From: Natrinema amylolyticum
GTDB lineage: Archaea; Halobacteriota; Halobacteria; Halobacteriales; Natrialbaceae
NCBI RefSeq assembly: GCF_020515625.1
Contig: NZ_JAIWPJ010000004.1
Location: 1 to 64,000 of the forward strand
Direction of reading: 5' to 3'
Length of the DNA stretch: 64,000 nucleotides
The notes beneath the pieces are model-generated. The model was not told the DNA's origin, did not search any database, and saw only the letters and a program-made list of their open reading frames with translations. Below, in pieces: positions 43,735 to 52,683 of the stretch. Position 1 is the first letter of the stretch, and every line of letters begins with the position of its first letter. A program made the position numbers and the translations under genes.

Positions 43735-44792
43735 GCTCGTACGTGTGTTGTTCTTCCGTGCGTCTCATAAACGTGAGGATTGCTCCCAGAGGACATTCAG
43801 GTTCGAGAAACGGTATCTTGCCCACGGGTGTCCACTGCCCGAACGAAGCAGCAATATACTTTGATGGATTAGTAGGGGAAGTGTGCCGAGTAGAGGATTT
43901 CAGAGATCGATAAACTCAGTCGAGGATCGATATTTGCCAGGCTAATCACTGTCACATACTATCCAGTTTCCGAACAGGATGGGTTTGCCGAACTCGAGGA
44001 GACGGACAGTCGATCGACAGTCGACGGATAGAAGCGACACGGACACGTTGTAGTCGACGAGACGGCAATTCAGTTCGACGGTCGGCGCTATCGGCCGGCC
44101 GTAGCCGTCGATCCGAATCGATCGAATCTCCCGTATAGGGGTAGAGAGCGAACGTTCGACGCAGTGTCTCTTAACGGATACCACGGAAAAATTCGATACC
44201 GGAGCCGTCGCTTTCTCCGCCGAGCCGACGCCGTGGCCTGAAGCGACGCGCCGTCCACACCGACTCCGATTTCGAGACGGAACTCGCGGAAACCGCCACG
44301 CTATCGAACCTCTCTTTCGGGATACATAATCGTAGACGTCCCGGTTCGGAAACCAGTCCGAATCCACCGATCCAGCGACTGCGGAAATGCGATCCCGGAG
44401 CGATGGTGATGACGACGGACAGTTTATGAGGGCGGCTCAAGCACCGAATCGATACGTCGCCGCTCGAGGGGATCCGCGGAACACGCTGTGTCGCCAACTC
44501 GATTACGGAGCGGTACCACTTTATACCAATAATGATGTTATAACCGATTGGCCTATTTAATTAGCCTAAGTGGTTATGCCGACGCAGCTGTCGGGATATC
44601 GATGAATCGAGGCTCGGTTTCCGATCTTTTCCTCCCGTCTGTTTTATGATAGAAAGGTCGGACGAACGTATTCGTCGGATCCGTCAACGCACCGTCGGAC
44701 GAACTACAGAAGATCCAGAGATGAGTTCCGGTTCACTGCCGATATCGCTGGAGACCGGACGTTTTTCTCTATCGGCGTAGAGAACGTATCCG
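43735..44792. other. One-kilobase non-coding region with orphan promoter-like element
   Basis: No gene supported on either strand. The left end holds the GH51 promoter (minus-strand CGTTTATGAG about 30 bases upstream of the start). At 44515-44577 there is an AT-rich block with nested inverted repeats (ACCACTT/AAGTGGT at 44515-44521 and 44568-44574; ATAACC/GGTTAT at 44540-44545 and 44572-44577) around CTATTTAATTAG, which looks like a promoter but has no gene after it. The right end has GTTTTTCTC as the likely box for the thioesterase gene. Confidence 0.45.
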
Positions 44793-45239
44793 ATGGATCC
44801 GTTCACGATTACGGACTCGAACCCGTTCGCACAGCTCCTTGGGATCGAACTAGTCGAAGCGGCGGACGGGCATGCCGAAGCTCGGCTCCCGTTTCGCCGC
44901 GAACTCTCGTCGAACGCCCACACCGAAATCGCACACGGCGGTGTGACCTACGCGCTGGCGGACCACGTCGGCGGGATGGCGATCATCTCCGCCGCCGAAG
45001 AGATCTGCCCGACGATCGATATGCGCATCGACTACCTCGCACCGGCCCGCAGCGATCTCCGGGCGACTGCGACCGTCGTTCGAAACGGAGGGCAGGTCGC
45101 ACCGGTCGATATCGACGTCTACGATGCGGACGATACTCACGTTGCGACGGCCCGCGGCGTTTACAAGGTCGGCCGGTCGTCGGCGGGTTCGACCGACGAG
45201 AATCCCTGGGTACGCGACCAGAGCGACGATAGCGAATGA
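44793..45239 (+). CDS. Hotdog-fold thioesterase (PaaI type)
   Basis: A 148-residue single hotdog-domain protein. The pattern DPFTITDSNPFAQLLGIEL, NAHTEIAHGGVTYALADHVGG and TIDMRIDYLAPARS matches the PaaI/YdiI group of acyl-CoA thioesterases; the Asn and the HGG turn contribute to the CoA and catalytic site, and the Asp in LADHVGG is the usual acidic residue on the central helix. It would hydrolyse phenylacetyl-CoA-type or short acyl-CoA thioesters and relieve CoA sequestration. It opens the acyl-CoA part of the window, ahead of the RdfA pair. The message is probably leaderless (T-rich box near 44760). Confidence 0.85.
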   Translation: MDPFTITDSNPFAQLLGIELVEAADGHAEARLPFRRELSSNAHTEIAHGGVTYALADHVGGMAIISAAEEICPTIDMRIDYLAPARSDLRATATVVRNGGQVAPVDIDVYDADDTHVATARGVYKVGRSSAGSTDENPWVRDQSDDSE

Positions 45240-45556
45240 CGAGCCCGGGGTCGGAGCCGTACCCATGGACAGCGGGGGCCCCGATCATGATACGGCGATT
45301 TCGCTCGGCAACGGCGGTCCGAGTCGTATCGGTCCGCGGATTAGCTGAAGTAGAGGGTGCTAATCCCCGTCTTCAAGGAGTGAACGGAGAATATCAGAGT
45401 GAGCGAGTAGAGCGGGGATACAGCACCCGCACGACCCTCAACCAACTCCACATCGATCAGTATCGCGTGAGGAACCGATACCACAATCAGAGTACCAGTC
45501 GACGGGCGGGTCATCGATCTTTATTCACGGCACATGAACCAACGTTCTTATCTACA
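45240..45556. other. Intergenic DNA with IS200/IS605-end debris
   Basis: No gene. It holds the hairpin-bearing fragment described at 45361-45420 and, near its right end, the TATA-like CTTTATTCAC (about 45521-45530) for the RdfA-type gene. The reading frame of that gene is open through this stretch, but the sequence here has no coding character. Confidence 0.45.
45361..45420 (+). mobile_element. Probable 3'-end remnant of an IS200/IS605 (TnpB-type) element
   Basis: The block contains the stem arms ATCCCCG (45363-45369) and CGGGGAT (45413-45419). The words CGTCTTCAAGGAGTGAACGG and GTGAGCGAGTAGAG between them resemble the conserved 3' end of haloarchaeal tnpB elements, which includes the guide-RNA (omega-RNA) scaffold. 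No tnpB frame remains upstream; the thioesterase gene ends 120 bases before. Assignment rests on memory of these ends. Confidence 0.45.
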
Positions 45557-46162
45557 ATGGGTGAAAAGAGAACGCCGATGAGCGAGTACGGCTGTAAAGT
45601 CTGCCGAGTATTAGACGAGTACGGTATGGAGCGATACGAGGAGCGGCTACTCGAGCAGTGGCAGGCAGACCCCTCTCAGCGGAAGGGGTATCGGCAACTC
45701 GCTGAGTGGTTCAATACGCTCATGCTACGTCGCGAAATGGACCGCGCGGGACTGTCGACCCTCGGCGACGAAGCCGAATCCAAGTACGAGCGGCTACAGT
45801 CGGACGAAGCGGTCGCGGCGGAGGTCGCGACGGAGTTAGAAAATGCAGGGATTCCGATCAATACGTTACGGGACGATTTCGTCTCGTACGGCGTGATTCG
45901 AACCCATCTGAAGGAGTGTCTCGAATCCGATGTCGACCTCTCGAGCGGGGACTGGGAGCGAAACGCGATCGAGATCTCACGGGACCACGCGTCCACGAAA
46001 ATCGAAGAGGCGGTCCGATCGCTCCGGAACAAGGGACGACTCACCGCCGGCGGTGACGTGAGCGTCTCCGTCACCGTCGAACTCGAGTGTGAGAACTGTC
46101 ACGCTCGCGTCCCGAGCGATCGAGCGATCCGTCGCGAATACGTTTGTCGGTGTGATAACTGA
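45557..46162 (+). CDS. rdfA: RdfA family protein (rod-determining factor type)
   Basis: A 201-residue haloarchaeal protein. The N-terminus (CKVCRVLDEYGMERYEERLL), the middle (GYRQLAEWFNTLMLRREMDR, then LRDDFVSYGVIRTHLKECL) and a C-terminal zinc-binding end (CENCHARVPSDRAI ... CRC) match the RdfA family as I know it; the founding member in Haloferax volcanii is needed for rod shape. It is followed after two bases by an SMC-related gene, the usual partner. The start is uncertain between ATG 45557 (short leader after CTTTATTCAC) and ATG 45578 (leaderless after TTCTTATCT). It is likely one of several paralogues in the genome, so a role in cell shape is inference. Confidence 0.72.
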   Translation: MGEKRTPMSEYGCKVCRVLDEYGMERYEERLLEQWQADPSQRKGYRQLAEWFNTLMLRREMDRAGLSTLGDEAESKYERLQSDEAVAAEVATELENAGIPINTLRDDFVSYGVIRTHLKECLESDVDLSSGDWERNAIEISRDHASTKIEEAVRSLRNKGRLTAGGDVSVSVTVELECENCHARVPSDRAIRREYVCRCDN

Positions 46163-46164
46163 TT

Positions 46165-48018
46165 ATGGTTGACCGAACACTGCATCTCGAACTCGAGAAT
46201 ATCGGTGGTATCGAACGCGAAGAACTGTCGATCACCCCGGGACCGACGTTCATTCAGGGCCCGAACGCTGCGAATAAGAGCTCGTTCCTTAAGGGACTGC
46301 TCTTCGCGCTCGGGAGCACGACGGTTCCGATCCGAAGCGGGGCCGACGAGGCTCGCGCAGTGCTCTCGTCCGGCGAGAAGCGCGTCGAGCGGATCGCTCG
46401 ACGGACCGACGCCGGTATCGAGACGACCGGCGAGGCGTGGATCACGGACCCCGACGACGTCACGCTTCTCGAGCGGTTCGCGGGACTACTGGAGACGAAT
46501 TCGCTCAGAAGCGCCGTAGCTCGAAACGAGGACGTCGAGTCGCTCCTGAAAGAGCCGATGGACATCGAGGCGCTCGAGGCGGAGCGATCGACGAAGATGG
46601 CGCGAAAGCGGGAGCTAACAACGGAGATCGAGTCGGCCGGTGACGTCGACGATCGGCTCGAGGACCGAAAACGCGAACTCGCGACGAAACGCGACCGACT
46701 CGACGAACTCGAGTCGACCCTCGAGGAGCTGTACGACGAGCAGGACGACGCCGATACCGACACCGACGGTGTCCTACAGGAGCTGCGCGACGAACGTGCC
46801 GATCTGCGGTCGGACGAGACCGAGTGTGAGACTCAGATCGAACAGCTCGAAGCCGCTATCGACCGTCTCGAGGAGCGGAGGGACGAAATCGAAGCCGACC
46901 TCGAGGACGCGCGAGACGCCGTTGAAGAGACCGATATCGAGGCCCTCGAACGGAAACGCGAGTCCGCGCGGGCCGAACTCGACGACGTAACGGAGCGGCT
47001 CGACGTGTTGCAGTCGGTCCTGACTGCGAATCGCGAGATGGTCGATTCCGAGTTCACGGGCGTACTCGGCAGCGAGACGGGACTGATGGGCGACGAAGTG
47101 ACCTGCTGGACCTGTGGCCGATCGGCGCCGGTCGAGGAGCTTGAAGGGACGATCGAGGAACTGACGGAACTCGTCAAAGCGGACAAACGCCGAAAGCGCG
47201 AACGCGAGCCGGAGATCGAGGAGCTCACCGAGCAGATCGAGCGGGTTCGGCGGTCGGAAACGGAGATCCAGCAGCTCGAGGCGGAGAAAGGGGACGTCGA
47301 GCAGACCCTGGCGAGCCGCCGCGACTCCCTCGAGGAACGACGCGACCAGCGAGAGACGATTCGCGATCGGCTCTCCGAACTCGACGACGAAATCGCCGAT
47401 CGGGCGGCCGATCAGCGCTCCGAACAGTCGGAGCTCACAGACGAGATCGAAGAGACGCGAGTCGAGAAAGAGACGCTTCGACGGGAGATCGAGCGACTCG
47501 AGGAGACCTGTGAGTCCCTCCGCGAAACGCGGGCGGAGCTGGAACGCAAACGCGAGGAAGTCGATCGGCTCTCCGACGAGATCACGGCGTTGACGGATCG
47601 AATCGAGAACCTCGAGAGCGAGCTCCGAGCGGTGTTCAACGAGACGATGGACGAACTGTTGGACGTCCTCGAGTTCGAGCGGATCGAGCGTGTCTGGCTC
47701 GACGGCGAGTTCGAACTCGTGATCGCCCGCGAGATCGACGGCCGGACGCAATCGGACTCCATCGAACACCTCGCCGAGAGCGAACGGGAGATGATCGGGC
47801 TCGTCCTCGCACTTGCCGGGTTCGTCACGTACGACGTCGACGACGTGACACCGGTACTCGTTCTCGACTCGCTGGGTGCGTTCGACGCGGAACGGACCCG
47901 CCGATTGGTCGATTACTTCGCCGACGAAACCGACTATCTGGTCGCGACGGTCCACCCGGAATCCACCGTCGATACCGCGTTCGATACCGTGACGTTCGAG
48001 CCGCCGGTACGGAACTGA
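46165..48018 (+). CDS. Archaea-specific SMC-related coiled-coil ATPase (Sph-like)
   Basis: A 617-residue two-headed rod protein. The N-terminal head has an atypical P-loop, GPNAANKSS at 32-40, in which the usual GxGK glycines are Ala and Asn; such loops are, to my knowledge, a feature of the haloarchaeal Sph-like family. Long acidic coiled coils (about 130-300 and 325-515) flank a zinc-hook-like CWTC at 314-317. The C-terminal head has a signature-like LAESEREMIGL, Walker B VLVLDSLGAF (D568, with Ser569 where SMC proteins have Glu), and ATVHPE as switch region. It is co-transcribed with the RdfA-type gene two bases upstream. Possible roles are DNA or cytoskeleton organisation connected with cell shape. 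Confidence 0.83.
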   Translation: MVDRTLHLELENIGGIEREELSITPGPTFIQGPNAANKSSFLKGLLFALGSTTVPIRSGADEARAVLSSGEKRVERIARRTDAGIETTGEAWITDPDDVTLLERFAGLLETNSLRSAVARNEDVESLLKEPMDIEALEAERSTKMARKRELTTEIESAGDVDDRLEDRKRELATKRDRLDELESTLEELYDEQDDADTDTDGVLQELRDERADLRSDETECETQIEQLEAAIDRLEERRDEIEADLEDARDAVEETDIEALERKRESARAELDDVTERLDVLQSVLTANREMVDSEFTGVLGSETGLMGDEVTCWTCGRSAPVEELEGTIEELTELVKADKRRKREREPEIEELTEQIERVRRSETEIQQLEAEKGDVEQTLASRRDSLEERRDQRETIRDRLSELDDEIADRAADQRSEQSELTDEIEETRVEKETLRREIERLEETCESLRETRAELERKREEVDRLSDEITALTDRIENLESELRAVFNETMDELLDVLEFERIERVWLDGEFELVIAREIDGRTQSDSIEHLAESEREMIGLVLALAGFVTYDVDDVTPVLVLDSLGAFDAERTRRLVDYFADETDYLVATVHPESTVDTAFDTVTFEPPVRN

Positions 48019-48111
48019 CGCGCCCTCGGAACTCTCGTAGCGTTTTGATGGTGAAAACCAAAACAGACAGTGTGGTCTCTTTCAGGATAAATTGCGGTGT
48101 TCTGGAACCGA

Positions 48112-48597
48112 TCAGTAAACGGGAAGGTAGTTCCCGATATCCACGGCACGGTCAGTTTCGATGAAGTAATCGATGTCAGTCACCGAGTCGAGCGCCCGCA
48201 TCTGGACGAGGAGGTCGTCGATCTCGGCGTTCGATTTCGCGGTGGCGATGCCGTACAGGTCGACGGTCCCGAACCCTTCGGCGACGAACCAGAAGTCCAT
48301 ATTCGACATCGCCTCGAAGACGTCCTGTTTCGCGTTCGCTTCGTCGGCGGTTCTGGCCGTGATGAGGACGATTTCCCAGCTATTGCGTTTCGGGCGCGGT
48401 AAGAAGAAACTCGTCATGTTCTCGAGCAGCGACGTGACGCGGCGGCGGACGCCTTCGCTGCTCAGGTCGATATCGTACTCGGCTAGCTCGGCGGCGATAT
48501 CCGCGTACGGACTCCGCGGATCGTTCGCGAGTATCTCGAGGATCCGTCGATCGATCTCGTCTATTTCGAGGACATCGTCGTCGGAATGGTCCGCCAT
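48112..48597 (-). CDS. Lrp/AsnC-family transcriptional regulator
   Basis: A 161-residue regulator with an N-terminal winged helix (IDEIDRRILEILANDPRSPY, then SSEGVRRRVTSLLE as recognition part) and a C-terminal RAM-like alpha/beta domain (WEIVLITARTADEANAKQDV, then VDLYGIATAKSNAEIDDLL). The TxRTA-like strand and the final VTDIDYFIETD segment are typical of archaeal Lrp proteins that sense small molecules. It lies between the SMC-related gene and the F420-type oxidoreductase, and may regulate the acyl-CoA genes that follow; no operator sequence could be identified. Confidence 0.85.
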   Translation of the reverse strand: MADHSDDDVLEIDEIDRRILEILANDPRSPYADIAAELAEYDIDLSSEGVRRRVTSLLENMTSFFLPRPKRNSWEIVLITARTADEANAKQDVFEAMSNMDFWFVAEGFGTVDLYGIATAKSNAEIDDLLVQMRALDSVTDIDYFIETDRAVDIGNYLPVY

Positions 48598-48689
48598 ATC
48601 CGGGTACTATGTCTACCACCTATTAAAATCTCTAGATGGTCGTGGAGCGTATCGGCTACAGGGCCGTTATCGGTCGATATCTCGACCGA

Positions 48690-49688
48690 TCACGGCGCTA
48701 GCGCGGTCATCGTCTCGTGTATCTCGTCGGGTTCGGCTCCCCGCGGGAAGGAGACGTTGACGGCGTCCAGTCCGTCGATATCGAGGAACTGCTGCAGTTG
48801 TTCGCGCGCCTCTGCCGGCGTCCCCGCGGCCCCCATCTGGTCGCGCAACTCCTCCCGAACGATCGTCGTGGCGCGGTCCTTGTCGCCCTCCTGCCACAGA
48901 TCGTGAATCTCGTGGGCGACCTCCTCGTACCCCTGACGGGCGAGGTTATCGCGGTAAAACGTTCCCATCCCGCCGATGTAGAATGCGGTGTGTTGGGCGA
49001 CGAGTTCGCGGGCGCGCTCGCCGTCCGCGAGGGCACAGCAGCCCACGGCGAGCGTCACACGGAGGTCGTTGGGATCCCTGTCACCTAACTCGGCGCCGCG
49101 CCGGAGGTCCTCGAGTCGTTCCCTGAGGCCGTCTCTGGTGTAGTTGACGGCGTGCCAGCCGTCGGCGAAGCGACCGGCGAGTTCGACGGCCTTCGGACCG
49201 AGTCCCGCAGCGTCGACCGGTGGTGCCGGCTCCGGCGGGTCACAGCGCAGCCGAAACCCGTCCAGCGAGAAGTACTCGCCGTCGTAGGAGACCGTCTGGC
49301 CGGAGAGGACCTGCTGGACGATCTCGACCGTCTCTCGCGTTCGACGCAACGGGTTGCCGAAGTCCATCCCGTGCCAGTTCTCGATGACGATGGGGCCACT
49401 AGGGCCGACGCCGAGTCGGAAGCGGCCGTCGCTGGCCTCCTGCAGCGTGGCGGCTGTCTGCCCGAGCAGCGCCGGTGATCTGGAGTAGATGTTGGCGATG
49501 CTCGTTCCGATCCCGATCTCGTCGGTCCGTTCGGCGGTGGTCGCCATCGCGGTGACGGCGTCCCGTCCCCAGGTCTCCGGAAACCAGACGCGGTCGTAAC
49601 CCAACTCCTCGGCGGTGACCGCTTGATCCACGAGATCCTCGAGCGTGGGCTGTGCACCGACCGGCAGAAAGACGTCCCTATCGGTCAT
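48690..49688 (-). CDS. LLM-class flavin or F420-dependent oxidoreductase
   Basis: A 332-residue luciferase-like barrel protein of the bacterial luciferase/F420-reductase family. FLPVGAQPTLEDLVDQAVTA opens the barrel, WFPETWGRDAVTAMATTAERT and IGIGTSIANIYSRSP form strands two and three, and GRFRLGVGPSGPIVIENWHG is the family's central cofactor segment. In haloarchaea most such proteins use coenzyme F420. The substrate is unknown. The start is ATG 49688, since the minus-strand TATA-like TTTTATTATG lies about 30 bases upstream and overlaps an earlier in-frame ATG at 49712. It is divergent from the thiolase gene. Confidence 0.85.
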   Translation of the reverse strand: MTDRDVFLPVGAQPTLEDLVDQAVTAEELGYDRVWFPETWGRDAVTAMATTAERTDEIGIGTSIANIYSRSPALLGQTAATLQEASDGRFRLGVGPSGPIVIENWHGMDFGNPLRRTRETVEIVQQVLSGQTVSYDGEYFSLDGFRLRCDPPEPAPPVDAAGLGPKAVELAGRFADGWHAVNYTRDGLRERLEDLRRGAELGDRDPNDLRVTLAVGCCALADGERARELVAQHTAFYIGGMGTFYRDNLARQGYEEVAHEIHDLWQEGDKDRATTIVREELRDQMGAAGTPAEAREQLQQFLDIDGLDAVNVSFPRGAEPDEIHETMTALAP

Positions 49689-49859
49689 GTCCGTCTCGTA
49701 TTTCGCATTCATAATAAAAGTATACGACGGACTCGAGAATCGATCGCGACTCGGATCCGAACGGGTTCGACCGAACACGCTCGCCCCGTGTCGATCACGG
49801 CCCGCGTAGCGGAGGGTCAGCGATGGGATTTATACGCATACGCTACGCAGTGGGAGTCG

Positions 49860-51026
49860 ATGGCACGAGCGAGTGTCGTGGGTGCCGGCATGACGACGTT
49901 CGGCCCCCACGAACGGACGCTTGCGGAACTGTTCGCCGACGCCGCACTCGAGGCGCTAGACGATGCGGGGACGACGAACGATAGCATCGACGCGTTCTAT
50001 CTCGGGAACACGCTCGGCGGAATGACCGAAAACGAAACCCACCTCGCGCCGAAACTGGCGACGCACGTGGGGATCAACGGCGTGCCCGCACAGCGCTTCG
50101 AAGACGCCTGCGCGACGTCCTCGAACGCGTTCAAGCACGCGGTTCAGGCGGTCGAGAACGGCGTCCACGACGTCGTCCTCGTCGGCGGGGTGGAGCGATG
50201 TACGCCGGAGACGGGACTCGATACGCCGCGAATGACCGAGATATTCGCCAGCGCGTCGGACAGACAGTACGAGCAGCCGGCGGGGATCACCTTCCCCGGC
50301 GTGTTCGCGTTGCTGACCAAACGGCACATGCACGAGTACGGAACGACCGAGGAGCAACTCGCCAGCGTCGCCGTGAAGAACCACGCCAACGGCCAGCACA
50401 ATCCCCACGCCCACTTCGGGAAGGAGGCGACCGTCGAGGAGGTGTTAGAGTCGCCGCTGATCGCGGATCCGTTCCGCCTGATGGACTGCTGTCCCTTCTC
50501 GGACGGAGCGAGCGCGGTCGTCGTCGTCGGCCCTGACGCGGCCGATTCGTTCGACTCGCCGGTCGACGTGAACGGAGTCGGCCACGCAACGGGAACCGTT
50601 CCGGCCGCGGACAAGGAGTCACTGACAGCGACCCAGCCGGCCCGCGACGCGGCGGCATCGGCGTACGAGCAGGCCGGTCGCAGTGCCGCCGACGTCGACT
50701 TCGCCGAAGTCCACGACTGTTTCACCGGTGCCGAGATACTCGCGACGGAAGCGCTCGGATTCTTCGACGACGGCGAGGGCGGTCCCGCCGCCGAAGCGGG
50801 GCGAACCGCTCTCGACGGTGAGATACCGATCAACCCCAGCGGCGGGTTGAAAGCGAAAGGCCACCCGATCGGGGCGACCGGAACCGCACAGATCGTCGAA
50901 CTGACGACGCAGCTCCGCGGCGAGGCCGGCGATCGGCAGATCGCCGACGCGGAAACGGGGCTCGCGCACAATCTCGGCGGCGACGCCGGAACGACCCTCG
51001 TAACGCTCATGGAGGCGCGAGCATGA
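49860..51026 (+). CDS. SCP-x-type thiolase (acetyl-CoA acyltransferase-like)
   Basis: A 388-residue thiolase-fold enzyme. It has the nucleophile C84 in EDACATSSNAF, H285 in VHDCFTGAE and H335 in GGLKAKGHPIGATG, the triad layout of sterol-carrier-protein-x-type thiolases that lack the second Cys of classical thiolases. GDxGTTL near the end is typical. It probably cleaves branched or bulky 3-ketoacyl-CoA, or condenses acyl-CoA, together with the DUF35 protein whose gene overlaps by four bases. TTTATACGC at about 49829-49837 fits a leaderless start at 49860, and the open frame upstream has no coding character. Confidence 0.86.
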   Translation: MARASVVGAGMTTFGPHERTLAELFADAALEALDDAGTTNDSIDAFYLGNTLGGMTENETHLAPKLATHVGINGVPAQRFEDACATSSNAFKHAVQAVENGVHDVVLVGGVERCTPETGLDTPRMTEIFASASDRQYEQPAGITFPGVFALLTKRHMHEYGTTEEQLASVAVKNHANGQHNPHAHFGKEATVEEVLESPLIADPFRLMDCCPFSDGASAVVVVGPDAADSFDSPVDVNGVGHATGTVPAADKESLTATQPARDAAASAYEQAGRSAADVDFAEVHDCFTGAEILATEALGFFDDGEGGPAAEAGRTALDGEIPINPSGGLKAKGHPIGATGTAQIVELTTQLRGEAGDRQIADAETGLAHNLGGDAGTTLVTLMEARA

Positions 51027-51400
51027 GCGCCGACGAACTGATCGACGGCGATCTGACGTACGCGTCCTGGAAACGAGCGCTCCGGGACGGCGTCCTCCTC
51101 GGACAGGAGTGTCGCGATTGCGGTCACGCCACCGCGGCACCGAAGGCGGCGTGTGCACGCTGTGGCTCCCGCGAACTCGAGACGGTCGAACTACCGGCGA
51201 CGGGGACCGTCTATTCTGAGACCACGATCACCGTCCCGCCGCGACGGTTCAGTGACGAGGATCCCTATCAGGTGGCGATCGTCGAACTGGACGAGGCGCG
51301 CGTGATGGCACATATCGACGGTTCGGCCGAGATCGGCGACGAGGTCCGCCTCCGGGGAACGATCGAAGCGGACGACGCGCCGGCACCGCTTTTCGGATAG
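51023..51400 (+). CDS. Zn-ribbon / OB-fold protein (DUF35 family)
   Basis: A 125-residue acyl-CoA-associated protein. The rubredoxin-like zinc ribbon is CRDCGHATAAPKAACARCGS (about 32-51) and an OB-fold follows (GTVYSETTITVPPRRF ... VMAHIDGSAEIGDEVRLRG). DUF35 proteins form complexes with SCP-x-type thiolases and are required for their activity or stability. The four-base ATGA overlap with the thiolase gene supports such a stable complex. Confidence 0.88.
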   Translation: MSADELIDGDLTYASWKRALRDGVLLGQECRDCGHATAAPKAACARCGSRELETVELPATGTVYSETTITVPPRRFSDEDPYQVAIVELDEARVMAHIDGSAEIGDEVRLRGTIEADDAPAPLFG

Positions 51401-51505
51401 CGTATACGACGGTCGCGATACCCGTATCGCGATCCCCGGAGTCCGTCCGGCGACAGTAATTATATTACCGAGGGGCCGGATGGTAGTGGTGAGGTTTGAC
51501 CTAGC

Positions 51506-52384
51506 ATGAATGTTGCAGTCCTAGGAGCTGGCTCCATGGGTCACGGTATCGCCCACGTCAGCGCTCTCGGTGGACACTCGGTTATCGTTCGCGATGTCGA
51601 ACAGGAACTCGTCGAAGACGGTCTCGGACAGATCGAGGCGAATCTCGAGGAAGGGATCGAACGCGAGAAGATTACCCCGGCAGAGAAAGAGGACGCGATT
51701 GAGCGGGTCACGGGAACGGTCTCGCTCGAGGCGGCCGTCGAGGACGCCGATCTCGTCATCGAAGCGGTTCCGGAACAACTCGAGATCAAGCAGGACGTCT
51801 TCTCGGAGGCCGAGGAGTTCGCGCCCGACGACGCGATCATGGCCACGAACACCTCGTCGCTGTCGGTCACGGAAATCGCCAGCGTGTTCGAGGAGCCGTC
51901 CCGCTGTATCGGCCTTCACTTCTTCAACCCCGCTCACATCATGCCGCTCGTGGAGATCGTCGTCGCGGAGCAGACGAGCGAGGAGACGAAGGAGTTCGCC
52001 GACCACTACGTCGAGAGCATCCAGAAAACGCCGACGACGGTCACCGACGTTCCCGGCTTCGCTTCGTCCCGACTCGGCGCGATGTTCAGTCTCGAGGCGA
52101 TCCGAATGGCACAGGAGGGTGTCGCCAGCATCGAGGATATCGACGAGACGATGCGACTGGGGTACAATCTCCCGATGGGACCGATCGAGCTCGTCGACCA
52201 CACTGGGGTCGACGTCAACGTCGAAGTGATGGAGTACCTCCGGGAAGAACTGGGCGAACGGTTCAAGCCGCCGCAGTTGCTGAAACGGAAGCTCCGTGCT
52301 GGAAAGCTGGGACGAAAGACCGGTGAAGGATTCTACGTTTGGGAAGACGGAGAGATCGTCGGCGTCAGCGGTGGCGAGGAGTAA
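51506..52384 (+). CDS. 3-hydroxyacyl-CoA dehydrogenase
   Basis: A 292-residue NAD-dependent beta-oxidation enzyme. The Rossmann loop is VLGAGSMGHGIAHVSALGGH (GxGxxG near 6-11) with the acidic Asp after strand two (VIVRDVEQ). It has the conserved NTSSLSVTEIA segment, and the catalytic His in GLHFFNPAHIMPLVEIV, paired with the Glu in the same segment. The C-terminal domain has the YNLPMGPIELVDHTGVD substrate region, and the end GRKTGEGFYVWEDGE is typical. A TATA-like TAATTATATTAC near 51457-51468 and a GGTGAGG ribosome-binding-like sequence suggest a short leader. Works with the thiolases and acyl-CoA ligases around it. Confidence 0.9.
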   Translation: MNVAVLGAGSMGHGIAHVSALGGHSVIVRDVEQELVEDGLGQIEANLEEGIEREKITPAEKEDAIERVTGTVSLEAAVEDADLVIEAVPEQLEIKQDVFSEAEEFAPDDAIMATNTSSLSVTEIASVFEEPSRCIGLHFFNPAHIMPLVEIVVAEQTSEETKEFADHYVESIQKTPTTVTDVPGFASSRLGAMFSLEAIRMAQEGVASIEDIDETMRLGYNLPMGPIELVDHTGVDVNVEVMEYLREELGERFKPPQLLKRKLRAGKLGRKTGEGFYVWEDGEIVGVSGGEE

Positions 52385-52508
52385 CCGAGTCGACTTCGGT
52401 CGCCGTCCTCTTCTTACAACGACGATTTCGTATTTTCGAGCCCGTAGCTGTCCCCGACAATTCATAATCTTTATTCACATACCCTGGAAATGGATGGGTG
52501 GATTCAAT

Positions 52509-52679
52509 ATGGTAGCACTTGACGTAATGATAGCACTCCTGCATCCGTTAGCCGCGATCGCCCTCTCAACGCTCTGGACGCTCAAGATACTACGGACGGA
52601 GTACCGCGAACACCTCTTGGAAGCGAACGTCGCATCGGAGGACGAACCGCGGACCGCAGAGCCGTCCACGGAGGTGTGA
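52509..52679 (+). CDS. 56-residue membrane protein paired with the symporter
   Basis: A small protein with one or two hydrophobic helices (MVALDVMIALLHPLAAIAL, then STLWTLKIL) and a charged, acidic tail. It ends four bases before the sodium:solute symporter gene and shares its promoter (CTTTATTCAC near 52468-52477). Several bacterial SSS transporters have a small membrane partner encoded just upstream, so this looks like the haloarchaeal counterpart. The start is ATG 52509; an in-frame ATG at 52494 is possible. Confidence 0.6.
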   Translation: MVALDVMIALLHPLAAIALSTLWTLKILRTEYREHLLEANVASEDEPRTAEPSTEV

Positions 52680-52683
52680 GTAC

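Noticed and set aside
43942-44497. Minus-strand frames of 141 and 108 codons in the 43.7-44.8 kb gap
   Set aside because: Arg/Ser/Val-rich translations without motifs and without the acidic bias seen in genuine genes here.
44549-44570. Second iron box (TTGGCCTATTTAATTAGCCTAA)
   Set aside because: Only one half resembles TTAGGCTAA; the arms do not form the palindrome seen at 2857-2870.
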